The notes below the pieces were generated by a model, which was given only the letters and a program-made list of their open reading frames with translations, had not been told where the DNA came from and did no database searches. From an uncultured Caryophanales bacterium (GTDB taxonomy: Bacteria; Bacillota_I; Bacilli_A; RF39; UBA660), in NCBI GenBank assembly GCA_905206805.1, contig CAJLIR010000006.1, positions 9,589-73,588 of the forward strand: a stretch of 64,000 nt of DNA, in the 5' to 3' direction. This document shows positions 18,226-29,800 of the stretch, piece by piece. The stretch's first letter is position 1. Each line of letters starts with the position of its first letter. The position numbers were made by a program, and so were the translations under genes.

Positions 18226-18677
18226 ATTATGTATATAAATAAAAAAGATCTTTATATTCAACTAAAATTTTTTGTAATGTAGAAGAATTTATAAAAAAAT
18301 ATATAAACAAGTACGTAAAAACAAGTACGTAAAAAAATATAATTAATCTACAAAATACTATTTATTTTTTGTATGTTTTCAAAAATCATGTATGATGGAG
18401 AGTTGTTTGCATAGCCAGTAAATAATTTTGTTAAAGATAATGCTTTTATATGTAAAACAGTTGTTCTATGCATCATCAAGTATAGAAAATAGTTCTAAAT
18501 TACTAGAAGAAATGACTAAAAGATGAATTCGTTGAAATTTAAAAAAAGTTATGATAAAATGAAGGAAGCTAATTTTAAATAGGTGTGAATAATTATTAAA
18601 ATATTGTAAAAACAAAACAAAAATAATTTATATAATTTTTGATTATAATTATGCTATAGTTTAGGAGGCTAATTTAT
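18226..18677. other. Non-coding stretch with gene remnants and a short tandem repeat
   Basis: No intact gene is visible. A perfect 14-base tandem repeat (ACAAGTACGTAAAA) lies at 18307-18334. A short reading with EENSS-like text (near 18470-18526) and another (MYDGELFA near 18389-18412) look like eroded coding remnants. The last 20 bases hold the ribosome site of the next gene. Confidence 0.4.
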
Positions 18678-19343
18678 ATGAAATATGAGAATGACTTATT
18701 TATAATTAATTATAATGAATGTGATAAAGAATATATTGATGAATTAATTTCTTATTTAAATAAAGAAGCATATAAAATAATGAATTTTTTTAATTTAAAA
18801 AAATTAGATAAAAAATGTATTATAAAATTTTATTCTACAAAGAAAGACTTTGACTATAATGCTTATTATAAAGTATATAATGAACAATCACCGGATTTTG
18901 CGATTGGATTTGCAAATAAAGGAATTATTTATTATGTTTCTTATAGCGATTATAAAAATATAGAAAAGCATAAAAATGATTCATTTGATTATTTTAAAAA
19001 AACACTTGTTCATGAATTTGTTCATCATTGCAATTATTTATATACTAATATATGGAATAGACCATTATGTGAAGGGCTAGCAGTATATTTAAGTGGTCAA
19101 CAGGAAAATAATATGTATGAATTTAATATATCAAAAGAAAATCTTTTCTTTGGTAGAATTAATTATAGGCAGTATTACATGTTTGTTAAATATATAATTG
19201 AAAATTACTCAAACGATTATTTTTTAAAATTATTAAGTGATGAAAATTTTCAAAATAAAAATTTAGATATTCTTTATGATGAGGCAAATGAATATTATAG
19301 AAATTATTTTAATGAATTAAACACAAAATGTATAAAAAAATGA
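18678..19343 (+). CDS. Putative gluzincin-type zinc metallopeptidase
   Basis: The 221-residue protein has HEFVH at about 112-116 and a downstream EGLAVYLS with Glu near 132, the HExxH...E pattern of gluzincin peptidases (Peptidase_MA-like). An N-terminal alpha/beta region precedes the catalytic helices, and there is no signal peptide or membrane helix, so it may be cytoplasmic or use an unknown export route. It has a good GGAGG site and its own terminator. It sits in the accessory island between the frameshifted ADP-ribosyltransferase-like gene and the truncated duplicate. Substrate unknown. Confidence 0.7.
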   Translation: MKYENDLFIINYNECDKEYIDELISYLNKEAYKIMNFFNLKKLDKKCIIKFYSTKKDFDYNAYYKVYNEQSPDFAIGFANKGIIYYVSYSDYKNIEKHKNDSFDYFKKTLVHEFVHHCNYLYTNIWNRPLCEGLAVYLSGQQENNMYEFNISKENLFFGRINYRQYYMFVKYIIENYSNDYFLKLLSDENFQNKNLDILYDEANEYYRNYFNELNTKCIKK

Positions 19344-19366
19344 TTAAACTGTTCAATCATTTTTTT
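19340..19366 (+). terminator. Terminator after the metallopeptidase gene
   Basis: ATGATT/AATCAT stem (19340-19360) with an inner AAC/GTT pair, followed by seven T. Confidence 0.75.
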
Positions 19367-19499
19367 GTAATAAGAAATTTATAGATAAAATTACAAAAAA
19401 AGTTTTAAAGATTATTGATATATTAAAGAATTTATTATTGTAATAATTTGAATTATGTAGAAAATTTATATAAAAATATTATGTAAAATATAAACTCAA

Positions 19500-20261
19500 A
19501 CTTTTGTAGGTGGAGAAGTTTTAACAGAAGGAACATTTTTTATAGATTATGCATTTATTGTTAATAATAAAGCTTATATTTATGATCCTGAAAAATTAAA
19601 AACAGATGAACTTAGTTATAAAAAGGTATATGATATACCAGATAATATAAATGTAACTAATATAGGAATTCCGTTTGGAGCTGATATATATTTTTATGAT
19701 GATATAGGAAATCAATACATTTTAAAGGATACTAATATAGATAATGATATAAAAAGTGGATATTTAAAATATGAAAAAGCTAATTATGAATTAAAAAATT
19801 ATACTACTGAATTATATAAAATAACTGATAATATAAAAGAAAACTATGATATTAGATGTAACTTATTTTACGCAAAAGATAATATTTTGTATAAAATAAA
19901 TTATGGTTATTATAATTTTATAGAAAAAAGGGATGTTCCTGATTCGTTAGAAAAAGTATCAGGTAATTATGAAAATCAAAAGATATTGCACATTTATAAT
20001 GATAGAATAGTTAAAACTGATAAAGGTTTTTATGAATTGATTGAATATTCAGATAATGGAAATGTATATACAACAACTATGAAAATTGACCTGTTAACAA
20101 AATATTATGATGATGTTTTAACATTTACTTATGACTATGTAATTTTAAAAGATTATACATTAATACCAATAAATGATGTAATGACAAATAGAAGTCAAAA
20201 ATATTTAAATGGATTTTATTTAGGTAGATTAGATGAAAAACCAGTAGAATTTGTAGAATAA
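19500..20261 (+). pseudogene. 5'-truncated duplicate of the 13526 gene
   Basis: The sequence is almost identical to codons 70-322 of the gene at 13526 but lacks the start, membrane anchor and ribosome site. An internal Met (19887) could at most yield a 124-residue C-terminal fragment without an export signal. It keeps a slightly altered terminator. It marks the right edge of the island. Confidence 0.85.
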
Positions 20262-20288
20262 ATAAATTTTACTTTTTTTATATCTATA
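19500..20288 (+). repeat. Direct repeat copy 2
   Basis: Partner of 13733-14520 in the same orientation. The match begins abruptly at 19500 and ends just before the promoter of the next gene, so the order parent gene to 20343 gene was probably the original one before the island entered. Confidence 0.9.
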
Positions 20289-20301
20289 TTTAGAAAAAGT
20301 A

Positions 20302-20310
20302 TGATATAAT
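20302..20310 (+). promoter_or_regulatory. Extended -10 promoter for the 20343 gene
   Basis: TGATATAAT is a perfect extended -10 placed 33 bases before the start; no good -35 is needed or seen. Confidence 0.6.
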
Positions 20311-20342
20311 TCTTTTGTAAGTAATGTTAGTGAGAGGTAAGT

Positions 20343-20765
20343 ATGAAAATAACTTTAAAAAAAATAATTTTTATGATATTAATATTTATAATTGTTGGAG
20401 TTTTGTTTTTTATATTAAAAAATAATATTAATAATCAAGAAAAAAATCTTAGAAATCTTCTAAAACAAATGGGTAGTGATTTTTATGAAAATTATTATTA
20501 TGATGCTTTAGATGATGATGTTTCTATAAGACAAACTTTCTTAAAAAAGTATGAAACAATTGGAATTAAAATTAACTTAGATAATTTATCTAGATATAGT
20601 GCTTTAAATAATAGGGATAATTTAGAAAAATTTGTTAATAACAAGACTAATCAGGAGTGTGATAAGATAGATACAAAAGCTATTATATATCCGAAGTATC
20701 CGTTTGAAAAAAAATCGTATGAAATAGATGTAGAGTTATCTTGTGGTTTTGATGAAAGTAAATAA
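20343..20765 (+). CDS. Small membrane-anchored protein flanking the cohesin-dockerin cluster (paralogue A)
   Basis: A 140-residue protein with an N-terminal membrane helix (about 7-26) and an outer domain. It is clearly paralogous to the 148-residue protein at 39743: both share YETIGIK-NLDNLSRY, a DFYENYYYD-type helix and a paired-Cys tail (NQECDKIDTKAIIYP, then LSCG). The two paralogues stand immediately before and after the four giant surface proteins, each with its own promoter. Two conserved cysteines suggest an extracellular disulphide. The family is not recognised; a role in assembly or anchoring of the surface fibre is inference from position. Confidence 0.7.
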   Translation: MKITLKKIIFMILIFIIVGVLFFILKNNINNQEKNLRNLLKQMGSDFYENYYYDALDDDVSIRQTFLKKYETIGIKINLDNLSRYSALNNRDNLEKFVNNKTNQECDKIDTKAIIYPKYPFEKKSYEIDVELSCGFDESK

Positions 20766-20780
20766 TTACTTTCTTTTTTT
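20754..20780 (+). terminator. Terminator after paralogue A
   Basis: Eight-base stem (20754-20761 with 20766-20773) followed by seven T, immediately before the promoter of the giant gene. Confidence 0.8.
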
Positions 20781-20807
20781 GAAAATTTTTAAAAAGTGTG
20801 GTATAAT
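20779..20807 (+). promoter_or_regulatory. Sigma-A promoter of the 3101-aa protein gene
   Basis: TTGAAA (20779-20784), a 17-base spacer and TATAAT (20802-20807), 30 bases before the start codon. Confidence 0.7.
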
Positions 20808-20837
20808 TAAAAATAGTAGGAAGGTATTGATAGTTGT

Positions 20838-23800
20838 ATGTATAAGAATAAAAATTTGATTATATTAATATTTAGTTTAGTTTTGTTTTTTGTATTTTAT
20901 CCTGATGTTTTTGCTCAGGAGATATCAGAATTTTCTTGTACAGATGATTATCAAGAATTTATTGCGCCAACTTATGGAAATTATAAAATAGAATTATGGG
21001 GAGCTGCTGGTGGTAGAAACTTAGTTGATAACGCATATACTAATACAACATATGCAAAACTAGGTGGTAAAGGTGCTTATACTAGTGGTGTTATTACTCT
21101 TAAGAAAAACGAAAAAATTTATGTTTATGTTGGATGCAAAGGGCGAGATGCTAAGAAAGCTACTATTGTCGCTGGCGGATATAATGGTGGAGGTAGAGGA
21201 GATCACGATCACTCTGATGATGAAGCTTCTGGTGCTGGTGGAGGTGCTACAGATGTTCGTTTAGTAAAAGGTGATAATTGGGATGATTTTACTTCTTTAA
21301 AAAGCCGTATTATGATTGCTGGTGGAGGCGGAGGAGCTTCTTACGAACTTCGTGGTGGAAATGCTGGTACGCTTTCTGGTGAGGACACTCTTTATAGTAA
21401 AGGTGGAACTCAAACCACTGGATATAAATTTGGAATTGGACAAGATGGAGTTTATGTAAATTCTAATGTCGATGTTGCCGGAGGTGGAGGCGGATATTTT
21501 GGGGGATTTGCCAAATCTTCAGGAGCTTCTAATTCTTATAAAACAGCTGGTGCTGGTGGTAGTTCGTTTGTGTCAGGGTGTACAGGTTGTACTGCTATTT
21601 CTGGAAATTCTACTGAAGATAATATATATTTCTTAAATAGTAATATTCATTATAGTAATTATAAATTTAGTGATATTGTTATGAAATCTGGTAGTGAAGA
21701 GATGCCAAACTATTTAGACAATAGTGTTATTACTGGTAATAGCTCTGATGGACATGCGAGAATAACTCTTATAAATGGGATTTCTCATTTTACTAAATTA
21801 GATATTGAAAATGCTACTATTGTTCAAAAATTAGAAGATTCTGTTTTTGAATATGATGTAATTATTCCAAATGATAATTTTTCGACAACTATTAATTATG
21901 AAACATCAGTAAAAAATGTAACTGTATTTGGAGCTGGAAAGGTTACATTAAAAGATGGAAAAGTACATATGGTAAGTATTATAGACAATGATACTGGTGA
22001 TATTACAATATATAATATTACGCCATCTTTAAAGAAATCTACTTTAAAATCGATTTCATTTAGTGAAAAACAATTTGATTTTAATCCTGATCAATATGAA
22101 TATACAATAGAAGTACCTTATAATATTTTTGACTTAACGCCTATTATAGAGACTTATGATAATACTACTTATACTATAGAAAAATCTACTTTAAAAATTG
22201 GAAATAATTTAGTAAAAATAAATGTAAGTACTCAAGGTATGGAAAATTCTACTTATAAATTTTATGTAAAAAGACAAGAAAGCAATAATCTTAAAACTAT
22301 ATATGAATCAACAGGCTCTTCCGAAGAATACGTTGTACCTTATTCTGGTTATTATGAAATAGAGTTATGGGGAGCTGCTGGTGGCCGAGGTAGAACTAAT
22401 TATGTATTAGATAAATATGGTGGTAAAGGTGGGTATACAAAAGGTACTATCTATCTTGAAAAGGGTACTATTCTTTATTTTTATGTAGGTGGTAAAGGCC
22501 TTAATGCTGCAAGTGTATCTAGATGTGTAGGTGGACTTGGAGGATATAATGGTGGAGCTCAAGGTGGAATTGATGGAAACTGTGATTCTAATCCTGAACC
22601 TGGTGCCGGAGGTGGTGGAGCCACTGATGTTCGTTTGGTAGGAGGAGATTGGAATAATATTGATTCACTAAAAAGCCGTATAATGGTTGCCGGAGGCGGA
22701 GGAGGAGGAACATATTCTTATGTTGGTTCTTCAGCCGGTGGACTTAATGGGTATGCTGGAGGAGCGGCTAAAACTTTCGCAACTCAAATATCTGGTAATG
22801 CATTTGGATATGCAACTATGGTTTCTAATTCAGATTATACTGGAGGACCAGGAGGTTCTGGAAGTGGATATTATGGTGGTATAACTAATAAAAGTGATTC
22901 TGCATCTGGTGGAGGAGGTTCCAGTTTTATTTCTGGACATGCTGGAAGTATAGCTATAAATGAAGATGGAATTCCAAAGACAAATGTATATACTGTACTT
23001 GATAATTCTATTCATTATTCAAATTATAAATTTGAAGATACAGTTATGATAGATGGAAATGGATATGAATGGACAACTAAGAAGGAAACTCAAATTGGAA
23101 TGCCTACATTTGATGGAAAATCAAAAATGAATGGTAATGAAAATTCTGGTTATGCCAAAATAACTTTTTTAGGACGAGGAAAAGAAGATACGTTAGATTT
23201 CATTGCTTTGAGTAGTGGTACATTAGATCCAGTATTTGATCCTGATACAAAAGAATATAATGTTACTCTTGATTCATCTGTTTCACAGTTGACTGTTGAC
23301 GCTACATCTTCTAATCCGGATATAGCGATATATGGTTTAGGAGAATATGATATTCCGTCAGGAAAAACTGATATAAATATTCAGCTTACTTCTGTAAATG
23401 GAAATGTTAATTTATATACAATTCATGTAACAAGAGACGCAAATAGTAACAAGTATTTATCTAATGTACTTATCAATGGTATAAAATATGATTTATTTTC
23501 ACCTAGTAAATTCGAATATAATATTGAACTTCCTACAAGTATTAATTATATTGATTTAGAAGTAATTAAAGGTTCTACAAGTCAAGAGGTAACTGGAACA
23601 GGTAAGTTTGAATTTAGTAATAATTCTATTTCTAAAACAATTTTAGTTGTATCTGAAGATAAAAATGAAAGTCAACATTACATATTTAATTTTACAAGAA
23701 AAAAGAGTACTAAATTAAAAAGTATTGATCTTGGTAATGAACTAATAAAAAATTTTGATTTTGGTTCTGATATATATGAATACAATATAGAAATTCCTAA

Positions 23801-26800
23801 TAATATATTAGAGTTGAATATTAATACCATTGCTTATTATAATGGTGCATCTATTGAGATAATAGGCGGCCACTATTTGGAAAAAAGTGGTGTTATAACT
23901 GTAACTTCTAAATTAGAAGGTCTAGAAGATTCTGTTTATAAAATTAATTATACAAAAACTTCTGATATTGATGTTCCCGAAAATTTATATGAGTATACTG
24001 GTGATGTTCAAACATTTACGGCATTATATGGTGGAAAATATAAAATAGAATTATGGGGAGCTGCTGGTGGACGTGGAAGAACTAATTATGTATTAGATAA
24101 ATATGGTGGTTCTGGAGGTTACACAAGTGGTGAAATAGTACTTAATCAAAACCAAGTTTTGTATGTTTATGTTGGAGGTAAAGGAAAAGATTCAGCAAGT
24201 GTATCTAGATGTGTAGGTGGACTTGGAGGATATAATGGTGGAGCCAAAGGTGGTATTGATGGAAACTGTGATTCTAATCCTGAACCTGGAGCTGGTGGCG
24301 GAGGAGCTACAGACATTCGTTTAGTTGGTGGTATTTGGAATGATACTGATTCATTAAAAAGCCGTATTATGGTTGCTGGAGGTGGTGGAGGAGCCACTTA
24401 TAATGTTACCGGTTCATCCGCTGGTGGATTAGAAGGATATATTGGAAATAAAGGAAAATCGGCTGCAACTCAAATATCTGGTAATGCATTTGGATATGGC
24501 ACTATTGTTTCTGATTCGGATTATACTGTTGGCCCAGGAGGAGCTGGAAGTGGATATTATGCTGGTACAACTAGTAGAAGTGATGGTTCATCTGGTGGAG
24601 GTGGATCAAGCTTTATTTCTGGACATGCCGGAAGTATAGCCATAAATGAAGATGGTAATCCTAAAACCACACTTTTTACAACTTTAAGTGATTCATATCA
24701 TTATTCTAATTTTGTTTTTACTAATACTGTTATGATAGATGGAAAAGGGTATAATTGGACTACTAAAAAAGAAGGTGTAACTTCTATGCCAGATCCTTAT
24801 GGGGGATATTATAAAGATGGTACTGGAAATTCTAAAGATGGCTATGCTAGAATAACTTTATTATCTACTTTAAGTAGTAATAATTTCTTAGATTCTCTTA
24901 CAATTAACGATGGTGATATTTCGATTGCATTTGAGCCTTGGATTACAGAATATGATTTAAATCTTGAAGAAGATGATAAATATATAAAAATTTCTGCTAA
25001 AGCGAAAGATGAAGATGCTGTTATTAGCGGTTTAGGTACTGTCACTGTGCCACCTGGCAATAGTAAACAAACAATCTCTGTTACAGCAAGTGATGGAAGT
25101 GTTAGAAATTATGTATTAAATATAAATCGTAAGGGTTCGAGTGACCCATATCCTTTAGACATACAAATAAATAAAATGAATCCTTATTTATGTCAAAAAG
25201 ATTCTCATTATTGTAATTATACTTTTAATAAAGATACAACTAATTATGAAATTACTTTACCTTTTATGCTTAATGAAGTTGAGGTAAAACCTATTTTAAA
25301 ATCAGAATATCAAAGTGTTATTTATAGAAAAGTAGAAGCTGATAATACAACTGAACTAGAAAATGGTACTTTTAGTTTAACAAATGATATAAATACTTAT
25401 CAAGTAGAAGTTACTAGTGAGGATGGAACTCAAAATATTGTTTATACATATGTATTTAAAAGAGATATGACGGGTAATAATAATTTAACTAGTTTAAAAA
25501 TTGTTAATCCAGATATTGAAATTGATTTTGATCCATATAAATATGAGTATTATGGAACAATTACTTCAGCTTATACAAATTATGATATTGAAGCAATTCC
25601 TGAAAGTAGTGATGCAAAAGTTTCTATTACAGGAAATACTAATTTGGTTTTAGGAATTAATGATGCTATGGTAATTGTTACTGCTTCTAATGGTGATACT
25701 AAAACTTATTTACTTCATATTTATAAAGAGCAAGATAGTAATGTGTTTTTGAAAGAATTAGAAGTTGTTGGAAATGGAAGTTCTTTAGAGTTATCACCAC
25801 AATTTAATAAATTGTTAAATGATTATGTTATAAGTGCTCCTTCAAATGTGAAATCTGTTACTATAAATGCAACTCCCGAAAGTGGCAGTGCATCTGTTAC
25901 TGGATTAGGTAATAAAGTTTTAAAATCTGGTATAAATAATTTTAGTGTTCAAGTAACTAGTGAAAGTGGAGATGTTAATGTTTATAATTTGACAATTAAT
26001 AAAGATAAGAATTTTAATCCACTACTTTCTAATATTGAAATAGATGGATATACTTTTGAAGAAGAATTTAGTCCTACAAATTATGAATATTATTTAAAAA
26101 TACCAAAGGATGTTACTTCGCTTGATTTAAATGTTACTCCACAGGAATCTACTACAAATTATAGAATTAGTGGGAATCGTAATTTAGTAAAAGTAAATAA
26201 TACTATTACAATTCATAGTGTTGCTGAGAATCAAACCTCAAAAGATTACTATATATATGTATCAAAACCTCTTTCATCAAATAATTATTTGAAAGATATT
26301 AAGTTAAGTACAGGCACCTTAAATGAAGAATTTAATAAAGAAACACTTGAATATACTATGGATATTTCAAGTGATGTTGAGAGTATAGATGTTACCGGAA
26401 TTTTGGATGATTCAAGTTCAATTATAAAGGGTAATGGTACATATTATTTATCCACAGGTGTAAATGTAATTAAACTTGTTGTTCAAAGTGAAACAGAAGA
26501 GGAACGTATATATACTATAACAATAAATAGGGATAAAAATGATGATGCTGGTTTAAAAAAGGTAAATAATAGCGCAGGTAGTAGTGTTATACTAAATGAT
26601 ACAGAAGAATACCAATATTTGATTAATGTTCAATATGAGGTAAATCAAATAGAGATAAATGGTATTCCAAATGTATCAACATCAACAGTAAATGGTAATG
26701 GTACGTATTCATTAAAGGTTGGAAATAATGATATTGTTTTAAGCGTTCAAAGTGAGAAAGGAACAGTAAAGACATATATTGTTAGGGTCGTAAGAGATTT

Positions 26801-29800
26801 ATCCTTAAATGATGATTTGAAATATTTATTTGTTAAAGAAGGCGCTCTTTCTCCTAGATTTCAAGATACAACTATTTTATATGATGTTAAAATTCCTTCT
26901 AATGTTGATAAATTAACTATTGATGCTATTACGGAAGATGAAAATGCTACGTATGAAATTATTGGTAATCAAGATTTTGTTGAGGAAACTGAAAAGGAAG
27001 TAATAGTTAGAGTTACTGCTCAACGTGGAAATACTAAAGATTATAAATTGCGAGTTGTTAAACAAAAAGTAATAACTGAAGAATTTTATTTAGATTCTTT
27101 ATCTATAGATTCTGGTATCTTAAATCCTACTTTTGATCCTAAAACTCAACTATATTATGCGTCTGTTGATTATAATGTTAATGAGATTACTTTAACTGGT
27201 GGCACTAATGATCCAAACGTTAGAGTATATGGAAATGGTACATATTCTTTAAATGTTGGGAAAAATCCACTTGCTATTTCTATAATAAATAGTGAGGGTC
27301 TTCAAAAAGATTATCAAGTTATCGTGACAAGAAAGGAATCTGATGATGCTACATTATCTTCACTTGTAGTAAAGGGTAATAAATTAAACCCTAAGTTTAA
27401 TAAGAATATTGATAATTATACTTTAACTACAAGCAAATCTTTTCTAGAGTTTACTACAATTAAAACAACAGAAAATGATGCCACATATGAAGTAATTGGT
27501 AATAAAAATTTTACAACTGGTATAAATACTGTAACTATAAGAGTTACTGCTCCTGATAAAACAAAAACTCATGATTATGTACTTTCTGTAAATAAAAGTG
27601 CAGATACAAACAATAATTTAGCATCTTTGAGTGTTCTTGGTAATACTTTAATACCTAATTTTCATAAAGGTGTAACAACATATACCATCAATGTTTCAAA
27701 TGAAATAAACAATGTTGTTATTGAAGCTACACCAGAAGAGAAAACATCTACGGTAACAGGAACAGGGTCACAACAAATTAATGTTGGTACTAATAAAATT
27801 GATGTTGTTGTAACAAGTGAAGCAGGAACTCAAAAAAAATATACAATTATTGTTACAAAAGATGAATCAGATAACAACTTTTTGGCAAATCTTTATACAA
27901 GTGAAGGAATTTTAACTCCAAATTTTGATAAAGAAATATTAGAATATAATATAAATGTTCCTAATGAAGTTGATGAGATAGAAATAGATGGTAAATTAGA
28001 AGATTTATCTGCATCTACAAATGACTTTAAATTATATTCTTTAAATGAAGGCGATAATTCAATTTATATTACTGTAACAAGTCAGGCTGGAAGTGTACGT
28101 ATATATAAAATAAATGTCAATAGAGAAGAAAAAGTAAGTTCTTATTTAAAGAATTTAGAAATAGAAAATTATGATTTAGATCCCGAGTTTGATAAAGAAA
28201 ATTTTGAATATTTTATTAATGTTAATAATGAAACAACAAAATTAGATATTTCTTTAGAAACAGAAGATGAAAATGCTAATGTTGAAGTATCTGGAAATGA
28301 AAATTTTTCTGTAGGAATGAATATAGTTACAATTACAGTAACAACAACGGATTCGACAACTTCAACTTATGAAATTTATGTTAATAGGAATTTATCTACT
28401 AACAATTATTTAAGTAGTATTGAATTATCTAGTGGTACATTGAACCCAGAATTTAATCCAAATACAATGAATTATGTGGTAGATGTTGAAAATAATATTT
28501 CAAGCATAGATATTAATGCAGTAGTGCAAGATTCACAATCAGTTGTAACAGTTGGTAATGGAACTCATACTTTAATTACAGGAGAAAATGAAATTGTTAT
28601 TAAAGTTAAATCGGCAATAGGAGTATATAGAGTATATACACTAAAAGTAAATAGAAAAAAATCTGATAATAATTATTTATCAAGTTTAATTGTTACTTCT
28701 AATAATAAAAATATACCAATAAATTTTGAAAAAACTAATAATAATTATTCAATAAATGTTGATAGTTCAGTTGATTATATCAATATAAAGGCGTTTTCTG
28801 AGGAAAAAAGTTCTACTGTAAGTAATATAGGTACTAAAAAAATAAATTTAGGAATCAATAACTTTGAAATATTAGTTACTAGTGAGTCTGGTCTTGTAAA
28901 TGTATATAAGTTAACTGTAGAAAGAAAAGCTAGTAGTAATAATAATGTTATTTTAATAAAACCAAGTGTTGGATTATTAAATGTTTCATTTGATCCAAAA
29001 ATAAAAGAATATACATTAAATGTAGATAAAGATGATAATTTACTTTCCTTTGATGTTAACTTAGAAGATAGTAAAGCAATTGTTACTGGTTACGAAGAAA
29101 AAATTATTACTGATGGAACAAGTGTAAGAACAATAACAGTAACAGCAGAAGATGGCAGTACAAATATATATACTTTTAATGTAATAAAAGAAAATCAAAG
29201 TGAAGCTAGATTATCTAGTTTAAAAATAAAAGGTTATGAAATAAATTTTGATAAAGATAAATTTATTTATAATATAGAAGTAGCTGGTAAAAAAAGTAAA
29301 TTACTAGAAAGTGAAATAGAAGCAATACCATTAGATAATGAAGCAAATGTAAATTTGATGGGTGATATAGAATTATTACGAGATATAAATAATAAATATA
29401 TTATTGAAGTTATTGCTAAAGATGGTTATACGACACAAGAATATATATTAAATATAACTAGAGGTCCTATATTAGAAAATATTACTGTAAATAAAAATTT
29501 GTTTAAAATAGTAGAAGGTGAAACAGATACTATTTTAGTAACTACTGATCCTTTAGATTTTAAAACTGATATAAAATATGAAGTAGAAGATGATAGTATT
29601 GTAAGTGTTGATGATGCTGGATTAATAACAGGTTTAAGTGTAGGGAAAACTACAATTAAAGTAATAGCAGTAGAAGATGAAAATATTACAAAAACATTAA
29701 ATATAGAAGTAATACCAAAAGAGATAAAGAGTTCATATAGTATTAATAGAGATGAATATAAATATATAATTGGTATGGATGCTGGAATAACTGTTGATGA

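Noticed and set aside
24167..24397. Proline-rich reverse-strand frame
   Set aside because: Antisense of a glycine-rich domain (GGN codons read as proline); no start signals.
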